Origin: a bacterium
GTDB taxonomy: Bacteria > Armatimonadota > Zipacnadia > Zipacnadales > UBA11051
DNA: 54,150 nt
Reading direction: 5' to 3'
Assembly: GCA_030604405.1 (NCBI GenBank)
Contig: JAUVVY010000028.1
Location: forward strand, 1 to 54,150
This document shows, piece by piece, positions 35,712 through 42,895 of this stretch (within the stretch, counting starts at the first letter, position 1; each line of letters begins with the position of its first letter). The translations under genes were made by a program, and so were the position numbers. The notes below the pieces were generated by a model that saw nothing but the letters and a program-made list of their open reading frames with translations, ran no database searches and was not told where the DNA came from.

Positions 35712-36347
35712 CTATTTCGGCCTGATGATGTATTGCTTGGTTTCCTTTTCGGCCCGTACCGGCACGTAGCGCGTGTCGGTGGTGAGCATGAACTGATCGA
35801 GTTTCGCGCCGTCTTCGCGGTTCTGGAAGCGGATGGTGTGGACGCCCTGGGTGAGGCTGATACGCAGGCCGCGGACCCAGTGCCAGCGCTGGTAAGTGCC
35901 ATCATTGCCGAACACCATTTGGGGCTTGTCGTCAATCTTCAGCAGGAATGAGTTGCCGCAGCCATCATACCAGTGCACACGGCCCCACAAGTTGTAGGTG
36001 CCGGTCTTGGGAATCTTCACCTTGAACAAAGCATAGCCGGTGTCAAAGGGCGCACCCTCGGTAGCACCATGCGGCTGCTGCAGCGGTATGTGGACATAGG
36101 CGCTGCCGGATGCGACCTGGCTTGAGGCCTTCGCCATGGACGACTTAAGGGTGTAGTAATGCTCCGCCTCCACGACGACCTTGGCCGCGCTGGCCGCCGC
36201 CGCGCTAATCAGCAACATGCTTAGCACGATCGCAAATACCCACCCATCGCGTAGGTCGGGCTTCCGGTTCGACAAGCTCACCGCCCTGAGCGAAGTCGAA
36301 GGGCAGCCCGACACCGAAATGCTCAGTGTCTTGTTGGCCGTATTCAT
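35712..36347 (-). CDS. Secreted CBM6/35-like protein with a repeat-derived N-terminus
   Basis: 211 residues. ATG 36347 has a strong AAGGAG eight bases upstream, so this start is favoured. Residues about 12-35 (SVSGCPSTSLRAVSLSNRKP and on) are encoded by a nested dispersed repeat at 36253-36310; behind it comes the hydrophobic part of a signal peptide (36-55, ending SAAAASAA) whose basic head is supplied by the repeat. The mature part has VEAEHYYTLKSS and a GTYNLWGRVHWYDG / HTIRFQNREDGAKLDQF pattern like CBM6/35 sugar-binding domains. It is 33 bases upstream of the LamG-type gene in transcription order. Function: probable extracellular sugar binding. Confidence 0.75.
   Translation of the reverse strand: MNTANKTLSISVSGCPSTSLRAVSLSNRKPDLRDGWVFAIVLSMLLISAAAASAAKVVVEAEHYYTLKSSMAKASSQVASGSAYVHIPLQQPHGATEGAPFDTGYALFKVKIPKTGTYNLWGRVHWYDGCGNSFLLKIDDKPQMVFGNDGTYQRWHWVRGLRISLTQGVHTIRFQNREDGAKLDQFMLTTDTRYVPVRAEKETKQYIIRPK
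36253..36310. repeat. Repeat A interrupted by a 39-base palindrome, inside a coding region
   Basis: GTCGGGCTTCC (36253-36263) and AGCCCGAC (36303-36310) are the two halves of repeat A, which elsewhere run together (48650-48669, 48809-48828). Between them lies a 39-base imperfect palindrome (36264-36302) with arms TTCGACAAGCTCA and TGAGC..GTCGAA, a repeat of the kind often seen scattered in bacterial DNA. 39 is a multiple of three, so the reading frame of 35712-36347 is kept. Confidence 0.8.
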
Positions 36348-36417
36348 TTCTTATTCTCCTTGCGGAAGCAATGCGTTCGCCGTGCGAATTAGAAGCAACA
36401 GTGTGCCTGGGCCGCAA

Positions 36418-37716
36418 TCATTCATTTCTCATGGCCCCTTGGCTCATAACCGCGATCATCGCGAATACCAGCGCCCATATTACCCCTGTTCCTCTGACGA
36501 ATAGAGAGGTGAATATGTTTGCCAGAGCTATGGCGGCCACTGAGCCGGCCAGCCCCATCGCCAGCCCCCTGGGCCAGCCGTCTTCAACTTGTAGCCACAG
36601 TACGCTGGCTTTGCGCCAGAAATGTCCCAGATAGGCGACCAGGCATATCAGGCCGGCAAAGCCCATCGTGCAGCCAACCACCAGGTAGAGGTTGTTGGTA
36701 TCGGGTTCTGACTTTTTCACATTGGGCAGGAACCCGTAATACTCCGAGCGGCCGATGTTGAGCTGGAAATTGCCGGCCCCGACGCCCAGGATGAAATTCT
36801 CGGCCATCATATTCAGTGCCGGCCCCCACTCCAGCCAGCGCTTCTTAACTATGTATGGTTCCTGCTCGCTGTCTCCTACTTCATTCGCCAGCTTGTAGAG
36901 CGGGCCCTCTTCACGCGGGTCGAGAAGCTCCCGCACGGCTGCGTCGTGATTCTTCGGCAACAGTATCACCAACGCGGCCACCGACACTACCAGGGCCAGA
37001 CCGTAATTGCGGGCCTGCCGCTGTGCCGACATTATCAGGACCAAAGCCACCACCAGCGCAACCCACACCAGCGGCGGCGACAGCATGGTCAGTACTCCGG
37101 CCGCGATGCCCAGACACAGTAGCCACCGCAGCCATCCGGCCGCCAGCCATAGCATGATGCCAAAGCCGATCGGCAGGACCATCGCCAGATAAGCGCTGTA
37201 CACGTTGCGGTTAGACAACAGTGCTCCGACATCAAACGCCTCATCGGCCGCGAAGTACTGGTACACTCCGATGACAACGTTCACTGCGGTCGGTATAGCC
37301 AGTGCAATAAGCGCGCCTCTGATGCGCTGGCGGGTAGTCAGAATGTCGGCAAACAGCATATAGACAGCTACGAAGTAAAGCGTAATCTGCACGGTCTCAA
37401 CGGCCACTGCCTTGAGGCTTTCAGCCATTCCGGCCGATAGTAGCGCGGTGAGAAGCAGACCTGCCACGGCCATCGGCGGCCAGATCAGGCCCGCGCTGCC
37501 TTTGCGCAGTCGCCAGATCATCCACAGGCCTACGACGGCGGCGGCCAGGATATCCCCGTAGGCGATGAACGGCCCGGTCTTCGGATCCAACGCCAGCGCC
37601 AACTGCGTCGGCGCGAGCACTATCAGCAGCAGTGTCGCCCGGTACAGCCACTCCGGGGCCTGCTGCTGCGTCTGGGCATCCGCTACGCCTTTTTCGGTCT
37701 TTACCAATGCCAGCAT
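36418..37716 (-). CDS. O-antigen ligase/polymerase family membrane protein (WaaL/Wzy-like)
   Basis: 432 residues with about 11-12 membrane segments and one long external loop (about 255-340). The loop ends with GVGAGNFQL and N341-N342-LYLVVGCTMGFAG. In WaaL-type ligases this site reads H-[N/S/Q]-x9-G-x-x-[G/T/Y]; here the spacing is kept but the His is Asn. The protein either polymerises repeat units or joins a polysaccharide to its acceptor on the periplasmic side. It lies among glycosyltransferase genes, between the 239-residue membrane protein (beyond a repeat-filled gap) and three secreted proteins. Confidence 0.82.
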   Translation of the reverse strand: MLALVKTEKGVADAQTQQQAPEWLYRATLLLIVLAPTQLALALDPKTGPFIAYGDILAAAVVGLWMIWRLRKGSAGLIWPPMAVAGLLLTALLSAGMAESLKAVAVETVQITLYFVAVYMLFADILTTRQRIRGALIALAIPTAVNVVIGVYQYFAADEAFDVGALLSNRNVYSAYLAMVLPIGFGIMLWLAAGWLRWLLCLGIAAGVLTMLSPPLVWVALVVALVLIMSAQRQARNYGLALVVSVAALVILLPKNHDAAVRELLDPREEGPLYKLANEVGDSEQEPYIVKKRWLEWGPALNMMAENFILGVGAGNFQLNIGRSEYYGFLPNVKKSEPDTNNLYLVVGCTMGFAGLICLVAYLGHFWRKASVLWLQVEDGWPRGLAMGLAGSVAAIALANIFTSLFVRGTGVIWALVFAMIAVMSQGAMRNE

Positions 37717-37748
37717 GATGTCATCTGACTTTTCGAACTCGGGCTGGA

Positions 37749-38045
37749 ACTGTAGTCATGCAGATTTCAAGCAAGCATAGTTTCGGGCTAATGGCCTGTA
37801 GTCGTTAGTCGTAATGGAGGGGCCGTGTCGAGCATCGGACGACACTGTCGTCCGATGGGAGGCCGGCCCACGCACAACGCTATCAAGCCAAGGTCACCAC
37901 ACCCAAACGGCCAACGACAACGGCTGGGCCAGCCTTATCGGCTTTGAACGACAAAGCCGACTGCGACAGGCCCTTCCATTACGACTAACAACTTGCCGGC
38001 CATCCCTATAGAACTCAGATTCACTCAAATCTGCATAACTACGGT
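37749..38045. mobile_element. Non-autonomous element with IS-like ends
   Basis: 297 bases. Left end ACTGTAGTCATGCAGATTT (from 37749); right end AAATCTGCATAACTACGGT (38027-38045), its near-perfect reverse complement (two mismatches in 19). The ends resemble the IS-like ends at 114 and 54042 (ACTGTAGTTATGCA). There is no coding capacity. Internally it contains a second inverted-repeat unit and hairpin cassettes. No convincing target duplication is visible. Confidence 0.6.
37804..37989. repeat. Nested inverted-repeat unit with hairpin cassette
   Basis: 186 bases bounded by GTTAGTCGTAATGGAGGGGCC and GGCCCTTCCATTACGACTAA(C), 20 of 21 complementary. It includes a hairpin cassette at 37816-37870: flanks GGAGGGGCC and CCGGCCCA around a perfect stem CATCGGACGAC-ACT-GTCGTCCGATG. 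A further palindrome, CGGCTTT...AAAGCCG, lies near 37940-37960. Reverse-complement homology to 42498-42620. Confidence 0.6.
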
Positions 38046-38090
38046 AGAAAGCCCCACCTGCGCGTCCGTGAATGATGCTCGCCGGCCTTC

Positions 38091-38810
38091 TCATGCCATT
38101 CCGATTCCTGCAATATGCCGAACTGCCGCAGCCAGCAAGCCCGCGGCCAGATACCATGCTGGCGCACTACCTACACCCGGCGCGCCCGTCATTCGCAGTA
38201 TTGCCAGCAGCAGCAGTCCGTACTCAACCACTCGCGCAACCAATAGCCTGGTATAGACGCCCCCTTGCAGATCATACACCGGCGCCAGCGCAATGTACAT
38301 GATGATACCGAGGACCAGCACCAGACCTGCCGCGACCGCAGTTGCCCACGAAAAGGGTACGTTGACTGGCCGGCGGTCGCAGCGTGCAATCAGGTACAGA
38401 CCCACCGCAACCAGGGCCACCAGCAGTCCGATCGTGCCTAGACCTGGTGTGAATTCGGCGATAGCCGGAGCCAGTTCTCCGCCCCGGGAGGCGACCAGGT
38501 CGGCGATCTGCGGTTCATAAGCCAGGTTGTAGGCTATCCCTGCCATCAGTGCTGTGAGGGCCTTGCCGGCCAAAGTCCGGGCGAATCGGCCTCCGGCAAT
38601 CAACAACGCGGCGATAACTGCGACGGCCAGGGCTGCGATGGTAGCGAAATACAGCTTGGTATAATTCGCCGGCTGCAAGGTGTAAGCGCATGAGCACACG
38701 ACGGCCAACATGCCTGTATGAAACAGGGCGGAGAATGCAAATGTTGCCCGTTTGTCGCTCAGTGCCACTGCATCACCAGGGATATCCGCCTGCATTGTGT
38801 TTTCTACCAC
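38091..38810 (-). CDS. Polytopic membrane protein, unknown function
   Basis: 239 residues from GTG 38810 (ATG 38795 is possible), about seven hydrophobic segments (roughly 24-44, 52-72, 80-95, 120-142, 152-172, 187-205, 215-237). No family recognised. It starts 20 bases after lipB. Between lipB and the O-antigen ligase-like gene it may belong to the polysaccharide locus, but nothing in the sequence proves that. Confidence 0.55.
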   Translation of the reverse strand: MVENTMQADIPGDAVALSDKRATFAFSALFHTGMLAVVCSCAYTLQPANYTKLYFATIAALAVAVIAALLIAGGRFARTLAGKALTALMAGIAYNLAYEPQIADLVASRGGELAPAIAEFTPGLGTIGLLVALVAVGLYLIARCDRRPVNVPFSWATAVAAGLVLVLGIIMYIALAPVYDLQGGVYTRLLVARVVEYGLLLLAILRMTGAPGVGSAPAWYLAAGLLAAAVRHIAGIGMA

Positions 38811-38830
38811 CGCATGTAGTAGATAATACC

Positions 38831-39544
38831 TTAGATACTTTGTTTTGTAAAGAGTTTCGCTGTTTCAAGCCAGACAGTTTCGCGCTGAAATATCTTGCCA
38901 CAGCTTGCGGCCAGTGCGTATCGCAAGCCGTCCTCCGCAACATCATATCCCAGGCTTTTCAGGCTGCCGACCTCTTCAGGGGCCAGACCACACGGTGAGA
39001 ACGCTGAAAACCGTGTCAGGTCAGCGCTGACATTGAGCGCAAATCCATGATAAGTAATCCAGGAACGCACTGCAACGCCGATGGCCGCTATTTTCTTGCC
39101 TTGCACCCACACGCCGGTCTTGTCCGGCACGCCGGCGGCTTTGATCCCGTACTGGCCGAGCGCGGATACGATCACCAACTCGATGTCGCGCAGGTACAAG
39201 TGCAGGTCGCGTTGCGGCCCGCTGAGGCGTATTATCGGGTAGCCGACAATCTGCCCCGGGCCGTGATAGGTCAGACGACCACCGCGGCTGACCCGCACCA
39301 CTTGGATGCCTTCGCCGGCCAATTCTTCAGCGATCACTTCGTCCTGGCGGTCGGCTGATCGGCCGACAGTAACAACCGGCGAGTGGGTAACGAAGAGCAG
39401 GTAATCCTCGGCGGCACCTGCCAGTTTCCGTTTCACCAGTTCCTCCTGCAGCCGCAGGCAGTCGGTGTATTCCTGATGGCCGCAGTCTATTGCCACAAGC
39501 CGGCCCTCGATGACGCTTGCCTCATTCACGGTATCTGCCGCCAA
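38831..39544 (-). CDS. lipB: Octanoyl-[acyl-carrier-protein]:protein N-octanoyltransferase LipB
   Basis: 237 residues from TTG 39544; GTG 39529, which overlaps the previous stop, is an alternative. Family motifs: VGRSADR, RVSRGGRLTYHGPGQIVGYPI, the catalytic Lys region GKKIAAIGVAV, and Cys185 in FSPCGL. LipB moves octanoate from acyl carrier protein to the lipoyl domains of ketoacid dehydrogenases. An E1 beta subunit (50021) and an ACP (48299) are in the same long block, though far apart. It overlaps the preceding glycosyltransferase gene by 23 bases, unusual company for lipB. Confidence 0.92.
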   Translation of the reverse strand: MAADTVNEASVIEGRLVAIDCGHQEYTDCLRLQEELVKRKLAGAAEDYLLFVTHSPVVTVGRSADRQDEVIAEELAGEGIQVVRVSRGGRLTYHGPGQIVGYPIIRLSGPQRDLHLYLRDIELVIVSALGQYGIKAAGVPDKTGVWVQGKKIAAIGVAVRSWITYHGFALNVSADLTRFSAFSPCGLAPEEVGSLKSLGYDVAEDGLRYALAASCGKIFQRETVWLETAKLFTKQSI

Positions 39545-40682
39545 CTTCTGTATAGAGCTTAATGTACCCGGCTATCATATTCTCCAAAGTATAATCGCTT
39601 TCCACGAGCCTGCGTGCGGCGGCGGCCCTGCTGTCGGCTTCCGCGCGATTCTGCACGGCCTCGCGAATTGCCCTGGCCAGCGCCGCCGCATCAGCGGGCG
39701 GCACGAGCCAGCCGGTGGTATCGCCGTCTATCAGGTCAGAATTGCCGGGGATGTTCGTGGTCACCACGGGTGTGCCGGCGGCCATCGCCTCCAGCAGCCC
39801 ATAGGGCAGACCCTCCCACAGCGACGGCAGCACAAAAAGATCGAGCGATTTCAGCAAGTCGGCGACATCGTCTCGCTGCCCCAGGAACATGACACGATCC
39901 TCAATATCCAGGCCTTCGGCCTGCGTCAGCAGGGCCGATTGCTGGTCGCCTGCCCCGGCCAGTAGCAGTATCGCATCAGTTTCGCGGCCCACCTCCGCCA
40001 TCGCCTCAAGCAGATAGCGGTGCCCCTTTTGCAGCGTCAGCGCGGCCACGCTTCCAATAATCGCACGAGAGCCGCTCACACCCAACTTGTCCCGCAGTTG
40101 GTCGCGGTCAGCCTGCGACTGGTAATTGCTGGCGCGGATGCCGGTGGGGACTATGGCGATCCTATCCGGCGGGACGATGCGCTGCGCGATGGCAATCCGG
40201 CGCTGGCTCTCGCAAGCAAGCACCAGAGCATCGGTGTAGCGCCCGGCAAAACGCTCAAGCTGCGTGTAGAGCAGGCGACGACGCGGGCACACGCGCATCT
40301 GGAAGGCAAAGCAGTGCGGGCTGTACAGGCTGGCGCACGGCAGCGCTCTGGCCGCCATCCGCGCCAGAAAGCCCGCCTTGGAGCTGTGGCTGTGGATCAC
40401 GTGTGGCCGCCACGCGCCGATTGTCTGGCGGATCTTGCGGTAACATGCCCAGTCCGAGCCCGGGCTGATGCTTCGCCGCATCGGCACTTCGGTGACGTGC
40501 ACGCCGGCGGCTCTCAGGCGCTGGATATCGTCGGCAAAGCCGCGGTCGCGTAGCGTGGAGACGATGAGGTGCTGGTCAAACTGCGCCGCAGGCAGGTTGT
40601 AAGCCACGTCGAGCAGGTAATGCCGCGTACCCCCGACCGTGGCCTCGAGCACCTGCATTACGCGCAGCTTATCCGCGCCCAA
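39522..40682 (-). CDS. GT4-family glycosyltransferase
   Basis: 386 residues; TTG 40682 is the longest start, overlapping the flippase gene by 14 bases, and ATG 40658 is an alternative. GT-B fold: N-domain with GGTRHYLLDVA and HSHSSKAG, C-domain with the donor-site E-G-L-P-Y-G-L-L-E motif (E-x7-E). It transfers a sugar from a nucleotide donor with retention. Probably a lipid-linked surface glycan enzyme; its partners are the flippase upstream and three more GT4 genes. Confidence 0.88.
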   Translation of the reverse strand: MGADKLRVMQVLEATVGGTRHYLLDVAYNLPAAQFDQHLIVSTLRDRGFADDIQRLRAAGVHVTEVPMRRSISPGSDWACYRKIRQTIGAWRPHVIHSHSSKAGFLARMAARALPCASLYSPHCFAFQMRVCPRRRLLYTQLERFAGRYTDALVLACESQRRIAIAQRIVPPDRIAIVPTGIRASNYQSQADRDQLRDKLGVSGSRAIIGSVAALTLQKGHRYLLEAMAEVGRETDAILLLAGAGDQQSALLTQAEGLDIEDRVMFLGQRDDVADLLKSLDLFVLPSLWEGLPYGLLEAMAAGTPVVTTNIPGNSDLIDGDTTGWLVPPADAAALARAIREAVQNRAEADSRAAAARRLVESDYTLENMIAGYIKLYTEVGGRYRE

Positions 40683-42375
40683 GACGCTTCTTCACCTTGC
40701 CCATCACGTGCTCCCAGACGACAGCAAGCTCCTCGATGCGCACTACAGCGGCAGCAGCAAGATAAGTCACAATTCCGGCCCCGCCGACGATCCCAAACAG
40801 CAGCAGCATCTGAACTTTCTTGCCCCCGAACGGCGGCTCCCAGGCCATTATCGGCTCCCGCACCAAGTCGAGCAGCAGCCACATCACTATTCCCATCACA
40901 GCCGTGCTCAAGGCAAGCTTGGCGACAAACGAATAGACTTTCCGGGTATCTATGCGGCCAATGCGTTTGAGCAGCAGGCCGTAGAGTACGACGACTTTGG
41001 CGCTCTTGCTGATTGTCAGGGCCAGGGCGATGGCGGCGATTCCGACACCGACCGCCCCCAGGTTCGCCACTTCTCCCGCTGCGCTGCCCCTTGATACTAT
41101 GAAGACACCGACATAGCCGATGCTGATGTGCAGCACGGCCATCAAAGCTCCTACATAGTTGGGGGTCCCGGTATCTCCGAGCGCAAAATACCACTTGTTG
41201 ATCGAGCCCTCAACCGAGAACGTCAGAATTCCCACGGCATAGCAGAACAGACCGATAGCCGCCAGCCGCGTGTCTTCTGGCCCAAACTTGCCGTGTTCAA
41301 ACATTACAGCGATGATCACGTCTGAGAGTAGCATTATCGCAACCGCGGCTGGCACGAAAACGAACGCCAGCGCCCGTGTCGTCGCCACCAGCGCATCGGC
41401 GAGCTTGTCCTTGGCGCCCTCAAGCGCCCATTGCGACAGGTAGGGATAGACCACAAAGCTGACCGCCAGCGGCAGTATCTGCATCGGTGCATCGAGCATT
41501 TTGCGGCCAAAACGCAGACACGTGAAGATGCCCTCGCCTATCTGGTCGGCGTAGATGCTGTCAGCGAAGCCCCTGCCCCACGAGAAGACAAGCCCCAGCA
41601 CCACCGGTGGCATCAGCGCAAAGATCGTCTTGACCTCCGGACTTGAAAAATCCAGGGACAGGACATAATTCTTCAACTTTGACCACAGGCTCGGAAGCTG
41701 CGCCAGGAAGCGTAGTGGGTAGCCCACCAGCACACCCAGGCCGGCGGCATAGATTGCGTTCGGCTGATCCGGATGCCACAGGTATTCCAGGGCGACAAAG
41801 AGGGTCACGAACATGCCGATGCGGCAAATGCATTCAGCCACTGCCGGCGCTGTGAACCTCGTATAAGAATGGAGGGTGAGTTCGGGCATCACCGACAGGC
41901 TGAAGAGTAGTAGGGCAGGGGCCATGATGCGCACAAGCGTGACAGTAAGGCGGAAGCTGTGTGGGTCGGAGGAGTGCTCCCGCCACAGAGTCCTGACCAG
42001 TGGGCCGGCGAAAACCTCAAGCACTATGACGATCACCAGCAGCGTCAGGAAGTGGATGTTCGTTATCACACTGGTGATTTTCCAGGCGACCTTTTCGTCG
42101 TCTTGCAGCTTCTTGACAAACTGCGGCAGATAGGTGGGCCGCAGCAGCTTTTCGATTTTGGCGTAGATCTCGTTGATGATGGTGTAGTAGGGAAAGTAGA
42201 AGGCATCGCTGACGCGAGTGCCACCGAAATAGCCGGAGATGATCATATCCTTGCCATAGCCCGCGACCTTACCGGCGAAGAGAAACACGGAGATGACGAT
42301 TGCCGCCACCGTCATCTGCGTAGCGGCACTGCGTTCGGGTTCTTGTGGCTTCGTGGGGTCGGCGTCCTCGTTCAT
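40669..42375 (-). CDS. MurJ/MviN-family lipid-linked glycan flippase
   Basis: 568 residues with 13-14 predicted membrane segments from about 25 on; the first helices read VISVFLFAGKVAGYGKDMIISGYFGG, a MurJ signature. MOP-type flippases move lipid II or other undecaprenyl-linked saccharides across the membrane. Amid four GT4 genes it is more likely a polysaccharide exporter of the Wzx/MurJ kind than the housekeeping MurJ, but both are possible. GAGGC precedes the ATG. Confidence 0.85.
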   Translation of the reverse strand: MNEDADPTKPQEPERSAATQMTVAAIVISVFLFAGKVAGYGKDMIISGYFGGTRVSDAFYFPYYTIINEIYAKIEKLLRPTYLPQFVKKLQDDEKVAWKITSVITNIHFLTLLVIVIVLEVFAGPLVRTLWREHSSDPHSFRLTVTLVRIMAPALLLFSLSVMPELTLHSYTRFTAPAVAECICRIGMFVTLFVALEYLWHPDQPNAIYAAGLGVLVGYPLRFLAQLPSLWSKLKNYVLSLDFSSPEVKTIFALMPPVVLGLVFSWGRGFADSIYADQIGEGIFTCLRFGRKMLDAPMQILPLAVSFVVYPYLSQWALEGAKDKLADALVATTRALAFVFVPAAVAIMLLSDVIIAVMFEHGKFGPEDTRLAAIGLFCYAVGILTFSVEGSINKWYFALGDTGTPNYVGALMAVLHISIGYVGVFIVSRGSAAGEVANLGAVGVGIAAIALALTISKSAKVVVLYGLLLKRIGRIDTRKVYSFVAKLALSTAVMGIVMWLLLDLVREPIMAWEPPFGGKKVQMLLLFGIVGGAGIVTYLAAAAVVRIEELAVVWEHVMGKVKKRLGRG

Positions 42376-42509
42376 TTCTGCCTCAGAATTCGTTGATTCA
42401 GTCTGCTCTGGCTTTCAAATCCGCGGGTCCGGCTTCCACACACTCTTGTCATGCAGTTCGCGCTTCCACTGTAGCTGTGCAGGTTTGGCGCACTTTCGTT
42501 AGTCGCAAT

Positions 42510-42562
42510 GGAGGGGCCTGTCGCAGAACGCTTCGCTTCGCGAAGCGTTCAAGGCTGGCCCA
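42510..42562. repeat. Hairpin cassette copy 2
   Basis: Flanks GGAGGGGCC and GGCTGGCCCA around the stem AACGCTTCG-CTTCG-CGAAGCGTT (9 perfect pairs). The inner stem sequence differs from every other copy. Confidence 0.6.
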
Positions 42563-42707
42563 GCCGTTGTCGCTGGCCGTTTCGGCGTGCAGAGCTCCCT
42601 GGGATAGCGTTGTGCGTCCGTATTCGGCCCATCCGAAAGACAACCGCTCAACCTTTGAGCGCGTAGGTCGGGCTTTCCAGCCCGACACCGTTGTTGTTGA
42701 GTCGTCC

Positions 42708-42788
42708 GGAGGGGCAGGGTACCCGCGCCGCAGGCGTGGGTCAGGGTGGATTTTGCGAAAGCAAAATTCGGGTTCCCTATCCGGCCCA
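42708..42788. repeat. Hairpin cassette copy 3, with extra inner stem
   Basis: GGAGGGGC, then ACCCGCGCC-GCA-GGCGTGGGT, then ATTTTGC-GAAA-GCAAAAT, then CCCTATCCGGCCCA. Repeat A (GTCGGGCTTTCCAGCCCGAC) precedes it by about 20 bases. The first stem matches the position of ACCCACTCC-ATA-GGAGTGGGT at 10012 with paired changes. Confidence 0.6.
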
Positions 42789-42895
42789 AGGCCTGTCGCA
42801 GCCCCATCGCCTACCACCACACATGCGCGCAGCACAGACCAGAGATTTGCATAACCACAGTTTTCAGCCTGACAATGCCCTATCCGCAGGTGACC

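Larger units (their letters stand above)
37717..38090. other. Repeat-filled gap
   Basis: 374 bases holding an inverted-repeat element (37749-38045) and a second inverted-repeat unit nested in it (37804-37989). No gene or clear promoter seen. Confidence 0.5.
42468..42861. mobile_element. Non-autonomous element with IS-like ends, second copy
   Basis: 394 bases. Left end ACTGTAGCTGTGCAGGTTT; right end AGATTTGCATAACCACAGT, reading ACTGTGGTTATGCAAATCT in reverse. The ends match those at 37749-38045 and at the contig termini with a few changes. The inside has hairpin cassettes, with 42498-42620 homologous to the reverse complement of 37804-37989. Confidence 0.55.
42376..42895. other. Repeat-filled gap
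   Basis: 520 bases between MurJ-like and GT4 genes, almost wholly repeats: element 42468-42861, with cassettes at 42510-42562 and 42708-42788 and repeat A at 42667-42686. No gene found. Confidence 0.5.

Noticed and set aside
325-36347. PEP-CTERM or other sorting tails on the secreted proteins
   Set aside because: C-termini of the five large exported proteins lack a PEP motif followed by a membrane helix and basic end.
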